From: Thinopyrum elongatum
Lineage: Eukaryota; Streptophyta; Magnoliopsida; Poales; Poaceae
Direction of reading: 5' to 3'
Assembly (NCBI GenBank): GCA_011799875.1
Contig: CM022298.1
Span: forward strand, 196,716,076-196,780,075
Length of the DNA: 64,000 bases
Shown: piece by piece, positions 1 to 11,465 of the stretch
Layout: each line of letters starts with the position of its first letter
How positions within the stretch are numbered: the stretch's first letter is position 1
Made by a program: the position numbers and the translations under genes
Notes under the pieces: generated by a model
The model's input: only the letters and a program-made list of their open reading frames with translations
Database searches by the model: none
What the model was told of the DNA's origin: nothing

Positions 1-319
1 TTCTATCATATATTAAAAATCATAAAAACACCTTGCTGCAATTTTACTTTATTTATTTTATTTTGTATTTTTGTCTGATCTATCTATGTATCACCATACA
101 ATTTAATCTTGTAATTAACCGACAAGGGATTGACAACCCCTTGTTTGCGTTGGGTGCAAGGATTTGTTACTTTGTGTGCAGGTGCTGCTAACGAGTTGTT
201 GCGTGATTCTCCTACTGGATTGATAACCTTGGTTTCATAACTAAGGGAAATACTTATCTCTACTGTACTGCATCATCCTCTCCACTTCGGGGAAAAACCA
301 ACGTAAATCACAAGTAGCA
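1..319 (+). repeat. Element A 5' LTR, terminal part
   Basis: Collinear with 4741-5059 and ending in CAAGTAGCA, where the similarity stops in both copies. The 12 bases after it lead into the primer site. Only the 3' end of this LTR lies in the window. Confidence 0.85.
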
Positions 320-331
320 TGAAGAATTTTC

Positions 332-349
332 TGGCGCCGTTGCTGGGGA
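332..349 (+). other. Primer binding site, tRNA-Asp type (element A)
   Basis: TGGCGCCGTTGCTGGGGA is complementary, with one mismatch, to the 3' end of plant tRNA-Asp (which ends CCCCGGCAACGGCGCCA). It lies 12 nt after the LTR end. The same site appears in elements E, F and G. This primer is typical of Athila-lineage Gypsy elements. Confidence 0.85.
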
Positions 350-555
350 GACATCATCAACATCTATCAAGTACCTACGTATAACCTTTCATCTCCTTGC
401 AATTATTTTATTTGCCTTCGCCTCTCGTTTTCATCTCCCCCACTTCTAAAAAATTACACAAAAATACAAAAATATTTTCCGTTTGCCTTTTTGCTTGTTT
501 GCTTGCTTTTGTTGTCTTCATGTCATGACTCAAAAATAGAAAAATAAACATAACT

Positions 556-1934
556 ATGGATCCACTTAAGTTTTCTGCTTGGATCATCTTCGATCCATTT
601 ATGCTTGTGCTGAAACCCCAACTAGCTTAGTTGATGGAAAATCAGATGAGCATGCTCATTTTGTGCGTCACCGTTTGTCTCAGAAAGGGTGACTCTTATG
701 GAATCAAATAAATTGTTTGCTATGCTGCGCTTGGAATCTATGTGAAATTTATAATTTTACTTGTTGCTCAGAGAACCCAAAAAAACACCTTCCCTACCTA
801 TGTGAGTTTAATGATAATGAAATCTTATCTTCGTATGCCAAAGGTGTTTATAGTTACTATCATATCGAACAAGCCGAAGAATTTGTTGCTTTTAAGGGTG
901 CTTATGAAGTTTCTTCTTTGATTGAAAAGTATGATATTACTCTCTACAAATCTGAAAATTTTGCCATACTTAAATATTGCTATGAAAACTATGCTTTTAA
1001 TGCCTATGTTAGTGAATTCATTAGGAGATTGTCTGCTGCTTTGGAAGAGAATAATGATATGCATGAATCTATAGATAATTATGATTCTGTTGATTCGATT
1101 GAAATATCTCGTCTTGATGAACGAGACGCTTGCTATTCTTATGGCCATGTTGCCAATATTAATGATGCTTATGGTGATGAACTTGCTATAGTTCCGTATG
1201 TTAAAAATGAAATTATTGCTATTGCACCCACAATTGAGAGCTCCTTGAATGAAAAGCATGATTGCAATGATGTTATTATAAATTATATTAATGTCAATTA
1301 TGCTAATGATATGCAAAGCTACAAGCTTGGGGATGATAATTTTGTTATATCTACTACTTATTGCAATGATCATGATTGGGGTGATAATGCTTCTTATGAT
1401 CTTGAAAATTTATTTAAGCCTAATGATGAATATGTTGTTGATAATAATGTTTGCAATAGTATTGAAAGTGGGTTTGGAAAAGTATCAACTCTAGGAAAAA
1501 AGAATCCCACATATTTGGAGAATGTTCAATCTTATGAAATTATTGATAAAAGTGGGTTTGGAGAAGTCATGACTTTAGTCAATGTTAATCCTACTATCTC
1601 AGAAGATTATTAAACTTTTATGCATGTGGATCATGAAGAGAAAATTTTATATGATAGCTATATTGTTGAATTTGATTATGATCCTACATGTAATTATTAT
1701 GAGAGAGGAAAATACGGTTGTAGAAATTTTCATGTTACTAAATTATCTCTCGTTATGTTAAGATTGTCAATGTTTTACTCCTCTCTCTTGCATATGCTAT
1801 TTCTTGTCTTAATAATTTGTTTGCTTATAAACTTACTATGCATAGGAATTATGTTAGACTTGAATGTGTTCTTCACATGCTACATGATGCTCTCTTTGTG
1901 TTTCACTTATTATCTTTCATGTGAGCATCATTGA
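556..1934 (+). pseudogene. Decayed ORF of non-autonomous element A, function unknown
   Basis: The longest open part is 717-1613 (298 codons). Homology to the 357-codon ORF of element E (50325-51398) continues past its stop into 1620-1934. Shared features are a MQSxKLGD segment, two SGFG-x-V-x-TL repeats 28 residues apart (residues 251 and 279 here), a VDHE segment, ENYYERG/CNYYERG, and a C terminus ending in EHH. An ATG at 556 starts a reading that looks like the original N terminus but shifts frame within about 40 bases. The product is acidic and rich in Asp, Asn and Tyr, with no catalytic motif. It is not gag or pol by any motif I can see. The stop at 1611-1613 and the upstream shift make it a pseudogene. 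Confidence 0.6.
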
Positions 1935-4019
1935 AATCTCAAGCCTATCTTAATGGCTATAAAGAAAGAGCTTGTTGGGAGACAACCAATATTTTTCTGT
2001 TTTCTTGTGTGAGCACAATTATGCTACTGTTATGGTTGTGCTTTTTTTGTTTTAATTAGTTTTTGTGCCAAGTAATGCCTTTAGGATGATTTGGATGATA
2101 GTTGCTTTGATTCTGTGCAAAAACAGAAACTTTTGCGTCCAGTAGCAGAATTGTTAAAAATTGCTGGAGCATGGAAAAATTCTGAATTGTTTTACACATG
2201 ATTGATATACAAATTTTCTACATCGTCCTAATGTTTCAGAATTTTTGGAGTTACATAAGTATAGTCAATATTCTGATTGCTACAGACTATTCTGTTTTTG
2301 ACAGATTCTATTTTTGATGCATTGTTTTGCTTGTTTTGATGAAACTATGGATTGTATCTGGGGATATAAGCCATGGAGAAGTTTGAATACATTAGGTATA
2401 ATGCAAAAATAAAATATGAATGGGTTTGCAACAGTACTTAAAGTAGTGATTTGTTTTATTATACCAACGAATCTCACGAAGGTTTTGTTAAGTTTTGTGT
2501 GATTAAAGTTTTCAAGTTTTGGTGAGATCACGATGGATGAAGGAATAAGGAGTGGCAAGAGCCTAAGCATGGGGATGCCTGAGGCACCCCAAGGTAATAT
2601 TCAAGGACTCCCAAGCAACTAAGCTTGGGGATGCCCCGGAAGGCATCCCCTCTTTCTTCTAACGACCATCGGTAATTTTACTTGGAGCTATATTTTTATT
2701 CGCCATATGATATGAGTTTTGCTTGGAGCATCATGTATTATATGGGTTTTTGCTTTGTTTGCTTATTAGTTTGTCACAATCATCTTTTCTGGACACACCT
2801 ATTTGAGAGAGCCACACATTTATCATGATTTGTTAGAATACTCTATGTGCTTCACTTAAATCTTTTGAGCTAGGCAGTTCCTCTAGTGCTTCACTTAAAT
2901 ATTTTTTAGCATGGCAGTGATTATATTTTGAAGAAATACATGAACTCTCATGCTTCACTTATATTATTTTGAGAGTTGATAAAATTATATTTTAAAGAAA
3001 TATTTGCACTCTCATGCCTCAATTATATCTTTTGAGAGTTGATAATAGGAATGGTAATTTGCACAAGATAGGAATTTGGTCCCAAAGTGATGAATATTCA
3101 AGAGGGATATAGTAAAAACTTTCATGAAAGATCATTGTATATGATAAGTTTGATGCCTTGCAATAGTTTTGCGATATGGAGATGATAATATGTGAGTCGT
3201 GTTAGTGGGTAATTGTGCTTTAGTAAGAATATTGGTGTTAAGGTTTGTGATTCCCTATGCATGCACATAAAGTCAATAGTTATGCAACGAAGTTATATCC
3301 TACTTATGATGCATCATTCAGTCTTAGTTATGTTCAATGCATGTTTATGACCATTTTTGTTTTTTGGTTGGTCGCTTCTCAATCTATTTGCTAGCCTTTA
3401 TTTGTACTAAGCGGGAATGCTGCTTGTGCATCCAATTCCTTAAACCCAAAGTTGTGCCAAATGAGTCCACCATACCTACCTATATGTGGTATTTCCATGC
3501 CGTTCCAAGTAAATTTGCATGTGCCAACTCTAATTTTTTCAAAATAATTTTCTATTTTGTGTGCCTGTACCGCTCATGAAGCGGCAGGGGGTAGCCAATA
3601 TTTTCCATGCTAGGTGGGTTATTCTAATGATGAGTGTTTATTCACTTGTCATTGTACGAGAGAATGGCAAGTAATAGGCATGCCTAGTCCCGAAATGAAA
3701 AAATATTTATATGATGATAATAATAAATTCCTTGGAAAGTGTTGGTATGGAAAGCACCTGTGGATACGGCTAGCCATGGCTTGTGAAAGAATGGTGGAAA
3801 GGAAATAAACTTTATTTTCTGTTTGGGAACCACCTATAATGTGTCTAGCATGGAAGATATTGGGTATTCTCGGTCGTTTTTGTTGACAAGCAAAGCATGC
3901 CTCTCAAAATAATTTTATATCTCTAATTTAAGCCTTGAGCTCTGGCACCTCTGCAAATCTCTGCTTCCCTCTGCGAAGGGCCTATCTATTTACTTTTATG
4001 CAATTTTTATTTTTACTGT
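1935..4019 (+). other. Non-coding interior of element A
   Basis: AT-rich sequence collinear with the 3' untranslated interior of E (about 51400-54100) and, reversed, of F. The ORFs at 2280-2570, 3337-3579 and 3614-3808 do not match any frame kept in the other copies and are not genes. Collinearity with E ends near 4020, after the stretch that includes GCGAAGGGCCTATCT. Confidence 0.6.
2567..2650 (+). repeat. PPT-like hairpin pair in element A
   Basis: The word AAGCNTGGGGATGCC occurs twice. The second copy forms a perfect 9-bp inverted repeat, GGGGATGCC at 2627-2635 with GGCATCCCC at 2642-2650 and a 6-nt loop. The first copy (2571-2587) is imperfect. The word matches the sequence that serves as polypurine tract just before the 3' LTR of element E (54637-54651). 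Confidence 0.7.
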
Positions 4020-5059
4020 ACATCAACCTTGGTACCCTTCCGATGATGTGTGAGTAGTTTACCACTGACCTACAGGTCCATAGTTAGTAGCTAGATGCCT
4101 TCTTGTCTCTATTTGATCTTCAATACAATGTTCTCCTCGATGTTCTTAGAGTTCTATCTGATATAATCACTTTTTGAATTGTGTTGGGATCCGATGAATT
4201 GTGAGTTTATGATCAGATTATCCATGAATATTATTTGAGTTTTCTATGAACTCTTTTATGCATGATTGTTATAGCTTCGTATTTCTCTCCGATCTATTGA
4301 TTTGGTTTGGCCAACTAGATTGATTTATCTTGCAATGGGAGAGGTGCTTTGTAATTGGTTCGATCTTGCGGTGCTCAATCCCAGTGATAGAAGAGGACAT
4401 GACATGTATGTATCGTTGCTATTAAGGGTAAAAATATGGGGTTTATTCATGTGTGAGTTTGTCTAAATCATGTCATCTTGCTTAAGGCCTTACTCCATTC
4501 TTTATGAACTTAATACTCTAGATGCATGCTGGATAGCGGTCGATGTGTGGAGTAATAGTAGTAGATGAAAAATTGTTTTGGTCTACTTGTCTCGGATGTG
4601 ATGCCTATATACATGATCATTGCCTTGGATATCGTCATGATTATTTGCTTTTCTGTCAATTGCCCAATAGCAATTTTTTACCCACCATATGCTATTTCAA
4701 GAGAGAAGCCTCTAGTGAAAACTATGGCGCCCGGGTCTACTTCTATCATATATTAATAATCCTAAAAACACCTTGCTGCAATTTTACTTTATTTATTTTA
4801 TTTTGTATTTTTGTTCAATCTATCTATCTATCACCATACAATTTAATCTTGCAATTAACCGCCAAGGGATTGGCAACCCCTTGTTTGCGTTGGGTGCAAT
4901 GATTTGTTATTTTGTGTGGAGGTGCTGCTAACGAGTTGTTGCGTGATTCTCCTACTAGATTGATAACCTTGGTTTCATAACTGAGGGAAATACTTATATC
5001 TACTGTACTGCATCATCCTCTCCTCTTCGGGGAAAAACCAACAGAGATCACAAGTAGCA
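4020..5059 (+). repeat. Element A 3' LTR, 5' part deleted
   Basis: From about 4020 the sequence aligns with the middle and end of solo LTR B (from about 15910 on). The LTR start (TGATACATCTCC in B) and the polypurine tract are missing. Interior sequence is joined directly to mid-LTR, so a deletion removed the PPT and roughly the first 480 bp of this LTR. The end CAAGTAGCA at 5059 matches position 319. Confidence 0.75.
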
Positions 5060-5061
5060 CA

Positions 5062-6223
5062 ACGCGACGACGCCGAGGCCCGCGAGAAGACCCTCCAGGA
5101 CCAGGCTGCCCGCACGGGGTTGGAACTCCAGTCACGGGAGGAGGCCGTTGCTGCCCTAGAGAGTCAACTCACCCCCAGGGAGGGGGAGCTCTCAAGGCGC
5201 GAGGAAGCCACTGACACCCACGAGCGCCAGCTCGCTTCTCATGAAAAGGAGCTTGAGAAGCGCGAGGAGACCATCGTCAAGCGCGAGAAGGCTGTCGCGA
5301 CCCGCGAGGAGGGCATGGGGCTCCGGGAGCGGGAGGCCGCACAGACTGCCTCAGAGCAAGAGATTGAGCATGAGCGCCTAGCGATGCTCGACCACCAAGT
5401 AGCGGTTGCCCAAGCCTGCCATAAGTCCCTCGTGACCAAAGCCAACACATAGCTCGAGGAATGGGAGGCGAAGTACAAAGACGATGCTGAGGCCAAGTCC
5501 AAGACAGAGTGCGAGGCGCTCGTCAAGGACCACAACAAGAGGATAAAGGCTCAGGAGGATCGCTTCACCAAGAAGCGGGGCGAGCTTTGGGCTGAGGTTG
5601 ACGACCTTAAGAAGCGGCTGGCAGACGGAGAGGCTAGGCTGGCGCAAGCACTGTGGGACAAGGAGGATCTGGAGGGGGAGCTGGCCTCCCTCCGGATCCA
5701 GGTGGGCGGCATCTCCCAGGGATGCGCGCATGTGAGAGCTAGGGCAGCAGCATGTGTGGAACAAGATGTTTCGCGCCTTGATGTAGTGCGCGCGCATAAC
5801 TGTTGTCTGCTTCACCGATGAGAAGACTGTGGAGCCCCAGGACGACGGCGATGCCAGCTACCTCGACTTCTTCACCAGGCTTGTGGGGAAGCTGGAGGAA
5901 GGGGCCAAGGATGCGAACGAGCTTGTCGAGGATGAGTGCCATGATCTCCTGACCGCTGTGATGACACGCCTCTTCAGCAACCTTCTCCGCAGCAACGGCA
6001 GCTTCGACTTCAAGAGGGTGATGTTGCCCGTCCCGCCAGAGCTCCACGACGGGCTTGGGAAGGAGGTGTAGGATCACATTGTGGACTTCATCCAGAAGTT
6101 TTTGCATGTCGATGATGGCTCCGAGGAGGGCCTCGACGCCGCTGACAAGGACGGAGATGACAGCGCCTCCTTTGCATATTCCTTCTCCTTTATCTCCCTG
6201 TTTATGTCCTATGACAAGTAGAC
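5062..6223 (+). pseudogene. Coiled-coil part of a Tat-element antisense gene, broken
   Basis: Frame 2 from about 5062 reads a heptad-rich, Glu/Arg/Ala-rich coiled coil with repeated REE/REK blocks (open 5120-5452). A TAG at 5450-5452, in a context where CAG would continue the coil, breaks it, and the same frame then runs to about 5800. A frame change leads into 5829-6071, which resembles the all-helical tail of the element D gene (about 42060-42385). Another TAG at 6069-6071 precedes the terminal stop near 6221. The N-terminal domain seen in D is absent because element A truncates the 5' side. Function unknown; the gene type belongs to the retrotransposon, not the host. Confidence 0.6.
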
Positions 6224-7310
6224 GTGGCCTCGTGGGGGCGTGAAGATGATGTCTTGTAATGACTTTATGCCTTTAGTATTTTTTTCCATGTTTGCTTCCT
6301 CGTGAAGCCTGTTTCTCTTCCTTCTGCATGGTTTGGTGCTCTACGTCGCTAGGGCCCAGCTCCCCGAGTGTGCTACAGTCGTTGCTGGTATGCTAGGACG
6401 CATGCCTAACAAGGCCAGAGGGCGCAGGGCTCCGCGAGGTGGTAAGGGCTTCCGAGGCGCGATGCTCAAGAAGCCCCCCTTGACGTGCAAGCAGCATGCA
6501 TAGGAAAGATAATGCTAGGGCTCACGAGGTCGCGGGGGAGAAAACATCAAATGCGCTAATAGAAGCTCGTGGGGAATTTTGACTTAGCTCTTTTAGGAGA
6601 ACGCGACTTGGCGTGTCGCCGCCTGCGGGTTGCGTCTCGCGATGGTCGTCTGCCCGTGAGGCCCCTTGTGGGCACTTGATGGAAGCGATGTGACAGGCTG
6701 CCTCATGAGGCAGCGCTCGCATGGCCTCCTGAGGAGAGGTGCTCATGAAGCTTCTTGTGCCCTGCATCAGCAAGATTGCCATCAAGTTTTTGCAAGAGAT
6801 GAGGCGGCACGCTCCTGAGGTTGCTTGTGGGACGCTCCTGAGGTTGCTTGTGGGTAACACGTGAGGAGATATGTACCAAGGACCTTAGTGAGGTGACGAG
6901 CATGGGAGCCGGCCCGCGAGCCAGAGCTCAGTCACTTGGGTTTAATAGCATTGCTGGGTCTGACCCAAGCATAGGCACCATGCCCAGTCCCCGCTCGCAT
7001 GATACGCAGAAGGAAGATCATGAACATGCATGCCTCCTGAGGTGTACTTCACAACAAGCATACATAATACTTAGAAATGAAATTTTACTTATGCATGAAA
7101 GGATTCATTACATAATAGAAGATGCATGCTGCCGTGATGCGCATGGGTCAGCTTGAGGATGTGATGGCCATGCGGCCCCTCGGGTGATCAGTTCCGCCAT
7201 GACTGCGCATGGGGCTTCCACTGGGTTGTGGGCGGGAGCTCTTGCAGCCCGCGGCAACGCAGAGGAGGCTCCAGAGTGTGTACAACTTCACTTCGCTCGT
7301 ATCCGTGAGG
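6224..7310. other. Spacer of T between antisense gene and integrase tail
   Basis: GC-rich sequence with repeated CTCCTGAGG / CCTCATGAGG-like words. Small ORFs on both strands have no support from D or from motifs. Nothing else recognised. Confidence 0.4.
6809..6854 (+). repeat. Two exact tandem copies of a 23-bp unit
   Basis: The unit from 6809 to 6831 (ACGCTCCTGAGG followed by TTGCTTGTGGG) is repeated exactly at 6832-6854. Confidence 0.9.
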
Positions 7311-7395
7311 TCACAGATAGAACTTGTGGAGGTGTTGGATGTTCCATGTGTTTTGTACCGGAACACCCTCCTCCGTTTCCAGCCACGCCGCGCCA
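7311..7395 (-). pseudogene. Integrase C-terminal tail fragment (Tat-like)
   Basis: Read on the minus strand, the last 27 codons contain LETEEGVPVQNTWNIQHLHK and end at TGA (7311-7313). The integrase tail of element D reads LETEDGVPVSNS, then a stop where T has Trp, then NIEHLRKFYP. The fragment ends at 7395 because LTR H begins at 7396. This identifies T as the same lineage as D. Confidence 0.75.
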
Positions 7396-8310
7396 TGATA
7401 CGTCCATTTTGCATAATGTTTTTATGTTGATATTTATTTCATTATGGACTGTTATTTCACTTTATAATACAATTCTTATGCCTTTTCTCTCTTATTTTGC
7501 AAGTTTCACATGAAGAGGGGGATCGCCGACAGCTGGAATTCTGGACCGGAATGGGCTATATCGGAGGCACTTTTTTTGAACAACTCCAAATGAGCTAAAA
7601 ATTGACGGAGAATTAATTTGGAATATATTAAAATTATTGGCAAAAAAATTCCAGAGGGGGACCCACCAGGCAGCCACAAGCCTGGGTGGAGCGCCCTACC
7701 CCCTTGGGCGCGCCCCCCGAGCTTGTGGCGCCCCTGGCAAGCCTCCGGGGCCCATCTTCTCCTATATGGTGCCATTTGACCTAGAAAAAATCAGGAGGAA
7801 GGTTTCAGGACGAAGCGCCACCGCCTTGAGGCGGAACCTGGGCAAGAGCACTTTTGCTCTCCGACGGAGAGATTCCATCGGGGAAACTTCCCTCCGGGAG
7901 GGGGAAATCGAAGCCATCGTCATCACCAACGATCCTCTCATCATGGGAGGACCAATCTTCGTCAACATCTTCACCAGCACCATCTGATCTCAAACCCTAG
8001 TTCATCTTTTGTCTTCAATCTTTGTCTCAAAACCTCAAATTGTTTCCTGTGGGTTGCTAGTAGTGTTGATTACATCTTGTAGTTGATGCTAGTTGGTTTA
8101 TTTGGTGGAAGATGATATGTTCAGATCCTTGATGCTATTCAATACCCCTCTGATCTTGAGCATGAATATGATTTGTGAGTAGTTACTTTTATTCTTGAGG
8201 ACATGGGGAAGTCTTGTCATAAGTAATCATGTGAATTTGGTATTCGTTTGATATTTTGATGATATGTATGTTGTTGCTTCCTTTAGTGGTGTCATGCGAA
8301 CGCCGACTAC
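7396..8310 (+). repeat. LTR H, segment 1 (Gypsy LTR, same family as G)
   Basis: Starts TGATACGTCCATTTTGCAT like the LTRs of G (15146, 25058) and follows them, more diverged, to 8310. The next H segment starts at 14928 after element F, with ACTAC present on both sides of F. CGCCA at 7391-7395 is the candidate left TSD of H; its partner is not in the window. Confidence 0.8.
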
Positions 8311-9785
8311 AGATAATCCCCAAGTACAAGGAATCATCATAGCAATTTCCAAAGATGGAAGTGATAAGTATGGAGTGTCGAACCCACAAGGAGCTAAAGA
8401 TAAGATCAATATTCTCTCAAGTCCTATCTGCAACTGATACAACTATACGTACACCAAGTGTTTGCTTTCATCTAGAAACGAGAAATAAAACTACGTTGTG
8501 GGTATAAAGAGGATAGCTTTGCATGATATCGGAGAGCTAAAATAAAAATAGGTGCTGTTAATGTAAAGTTAGAATATATTATAAAATATTACAAATAGCG
8601 AGTGTGGAATAATGATGGAACGGTATGCGGAATTGTCCTAGGCAATCATTAACAAGATCGGTAATCATTATTGCAATTTTATATGAGGGAGAGGCATAAG
8701 GTAACATACTTTCCCTATTGGATCATATGCCCTTATGATTGGAACTCTAGCAAGCATCCGCAACTACTAAAGATCATTAAGGTAAAACCCAACCATAGCA
8801 TTAAAGTATCAAGTCCTCTTTACTCCCATACGCAAACAACCCCCTTACTCGGGTTTAAGCTTCTATCACTCTAGCAACCCACTATAAGCGAATCATGAAC
8901 GTATTGCAAACCCTATAGTGGGAATCCCTCGCGTGTGCGCGGCACGGAGGGCACCATAGGACAACACCAAAATAAAACATACAACTCAAACCAATCTAGA
9001 TCATCAATCAACCCAAAAGACAAAAGAAATCAACTCAAAACATCATAGGATGGCAACACATCATTGGATCATAATATGTGGCATAAAGCACCATGTTCAA
9101 GTAGGGGATTATAGCGGGGTGCGGGAGAGTGGACCGCTTAAAAGAGATGAGGACGGTGATGAAGAAGGTGATGTTGATGAAGGTGATCACCGCGGTGATG
9201 GTTCCCCCGGCGGCACTCCGGCGCCACCGAGAGAGAGGGGGAGAGAGTCTCCTCCTTGTGCTTCCTCCTCCATGGTCTCCCCCCTAGATGGGAAGAGGTT
9301 CTCCCTCTGGTCCTTGGCCTCCAGGGTGATGATGGCCCCCTCCGGCTTCCTCCTCCATGGCCTCCGGTGATGATGGCCCCCTCCGGCAGGGTGCCGGAGA
9401 GGGCCTAGATTGATTTTTCATGGCTACAGAGGCTTGCAGGGGTGGAACTTCCGATCTAGGGTTCTTTTCGGAGGTTTGGGTATTTATAAGAATTTTTGGC
9501 GTGAGTCTCACGTCAAGGGGGTGCCCTAGGGACCCACATGCCGTAGGGGCGCGCCCAACCCCCCAGGACGTGCCCTGGCGGCTTGTGGCCACCTCGTCCA
9601 CTTCCTGGCCCAGCTCAAGTGCTTCAGGGGTCTCTTTTGGTCCATAAAAAACGACACCACGGTAGTTCTGCTGAAAACAATGTCAGTCCAGGTTTGTTCT
9701 AATCAAATCATACCAAAACCATATAAAATTGTTGTAAACATGGCATGAATACTTCATAAATTATAGATACGTTGGAGACGTATCA
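8311..9785 (-). repeat. Element F 3' LTR (left on plus strand)
   Basis: Pairs with 13394-14922. The outer end reads AGATAATCC where the other LTR has TGATAATCC, a change of the terminal base. A reverse-strand TATAAATA lies at 9481-9488. Relative to the other LTR it lacks roughly 50 bp corresponding to about 14738-14790. Confidence 0.85.
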
Positions 9786-9803
9786 GCATCCCCAAGCTTA
9801 ATT
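9786..9803 (-). other. Polypurine tract of element F
   Basis: On the minus strand AATTAAGCTTGGGGATGC directly precedes the LTR start TGATACGTC. It is the same as the tract before the 3' LTR of E. Confidence 0.85.
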
Positions 9804-11372
9804 CCTGCTCGTCCTCGAGTAGGTAAATGATAAAAGAAATAATTTATGAAGTGTGAATGCTAGCATAGTGCATAAATTTAATCAATGATAGTTCCAAACA
9901 CTTTTTCTAGCATCATTATGTATCGTAAATAGTAGCTCATCTCATAAGACTTCTCATGATCAAGTAATAAGCTATTCACATGTTAAAGTATAGACCATAA
10001 AGTTTTTTGAAAACTAACAAACTATGTTCTCAGTCACCAAACAATTGCAATTCATCTTACTTTCAGGAAGGGTCTATGTAAGAGCTTTGATTTAGCAAAT
10101 TCCACATACTCAACCATCATATAGTCTTCCATGATTGCTAACACTCGAAGCATATTTTTAGAACAAGTAGCATCCGTCGAACACAGAGAAAGACAAGGGC
10201 TTAATGTTTCGCCTCCCAACTTATTTACCAAATAGATAATTGTTAACAATAATAATTCATGATCAAATATATTTGAATGGCCCTATATGCTTGGATCTTT
10301 CCCAACCACATGATGCTTGCCAACTAAAGAATAATTGAGGTTGACATAAGAAGGAGCACTATTGACTCTTGCATAAAAGTAAATACATGAAAGTAAAAGA
10401 TAGGCCCTTCGTAGAGGGAAGCAGAGGTTGTCGTGCGCTTTTTATTTTTGGATGTGCAAACCCTTAATGCAAAAGAACGTCACATTGTATTGCCTTTTGT
10501 GATTGCAACCTTTATTATGCAGTCCGTCGCTTTTATTTCTTTACCATCACAAGTTCGTACAATGCTTATTTTGCCTTACAATAAAAGATCATACATATTT
10601 AGGAGCAATTTTTATTGCTTTTTGCACCGATGGCAACTTACTTGAAGGATCTTATTCAATCCATAGGTAGATATGGTGGACACTCATGGCAAGAAACAGG
10701 GTTTAAGGGTTTTTGGATGAACAAGTAGTATCTCTACTTAATACAAGTTTTTGGCTAGCAAAAGATCCGAAGCAAGCACCACATGTTGGAGGATCCATAA
10801 CAATATAACTTCTATACAAATATATCCAAACATAACTCATTACGTTGTCTTCCTTGTCCAACTTCAACTAATTTTCTCAAGTTTGAAAATAATTAATGGG
10901 GCTCACAATCATAGAAGATGTCCAAGATAGTATAATTATATGTGAAATCTCTCTTCCTTCAATATTCTTTCATGAATTGTTCAAGTGACTAATGCGGTGT
11001 TTGCTAACTTTCAATAAATTTTACCACCTATACTTCTTATATGTGAAGTCATTACTCCCCATGGGATAAGCATATAAAACATATATAATTTCAGATTTAT
11101 GATATTCAATTATTTCAACCATTTACTCATAGGATATAAGTGAAGCACGAGAGTAAATGACAAAACTACTCCAAAAAGATATAAGTGAAGATCAATGCGT
11201 AGTCAAATAGTTAAATAGCCATGTGAGGACTCTCTCATTCAATATTTCAGATCCAATGATTTTATTCAAACAACTACTAAAATGAAAATATGCTCCAAGC
11301 AAAACACATATCATGTGACGAATAAAAATATAACTCCAAGTAAGGTATACCGATAGTGTTGAAGACGAAAGA

Positions 11373-11465
11373 GGGGATGCCTTCCGGTGCATCCCCAAGC
11401 TTAGTTGCTTGTATATTACTTGAATTTTATCTTGGGGTGCCTTGGGCATCCCCAAGCTTAGTGTC
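11373..11465 (-). repeat. PPT-like hairpin pair, first copy in F
   Basis: Contains GGGGATGC (11373-11380) paired with GCATCCCC (11389-11396) and a second inverted word pair near 11434-11453. On the minus strand both read as AAGCTTGGGGATGC words. A second, more decayed copy lies at 12457-12545. Confidence 0.7.

Larger units (their letters stand above)
1..5059 (+). mobile_element. Element A: non-autonomous LTR retrotransposon, left end outside window
   Basis: Positions 1-319 and 4741-5059 are the same sequence with no net indel (constant offset 4740; 19 mismatches by hand count, about 6%). They form the matching ends of the two LTRs. A tRNA-Asp-type primer site follows the first LTR at 332-349. 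The interior has one decayed ORF of unknown function, long AT-rich untranslated sequence and PPT-like hairpins, and no recognisable protease, RT, RNase H or integrase. It must therefore have depended on another element. The 3' LTR has lost its 5' part (see 4020-5059). The 5' LTR start and left TSD are outside the window, so the true length is unknown. Confidence 0.85.
5060..7395 (-). mobile_element. T: remnant of a minus-strand Tat-like Ty3/Gypsy element
   Basis: On the minus strand the right edge holds the C-terminal tail of a Tat-type integrase (7311-7395). Downstream of it in the same orientation come spacer sequence and a plus-strand coiled-coil gene (5062-6223). This is the arrangement seen in element D (integrase tail at 43.2 kb, antisense gene at 38.4-42.4 kb). 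T is cut on the left by element A and on the right by LTR H. No LTR of T is in the window. Confidence 0.65.

Noticed and set aside
825..1373. Minus-strand ORF of 182 codons opposite the element A ORF
   Set aside because: Ile/Asn-rich shadow of the AT-rich plus-strand ORF, with no counterpart opposite the E ORF.
7148..7513. Overlapping ORFs around 7.2-7.5 kb as a gene
   Set aside because: They cross the boundary between remnant T and LTR H; only the 7311-7395 minus-strand tail is supported.
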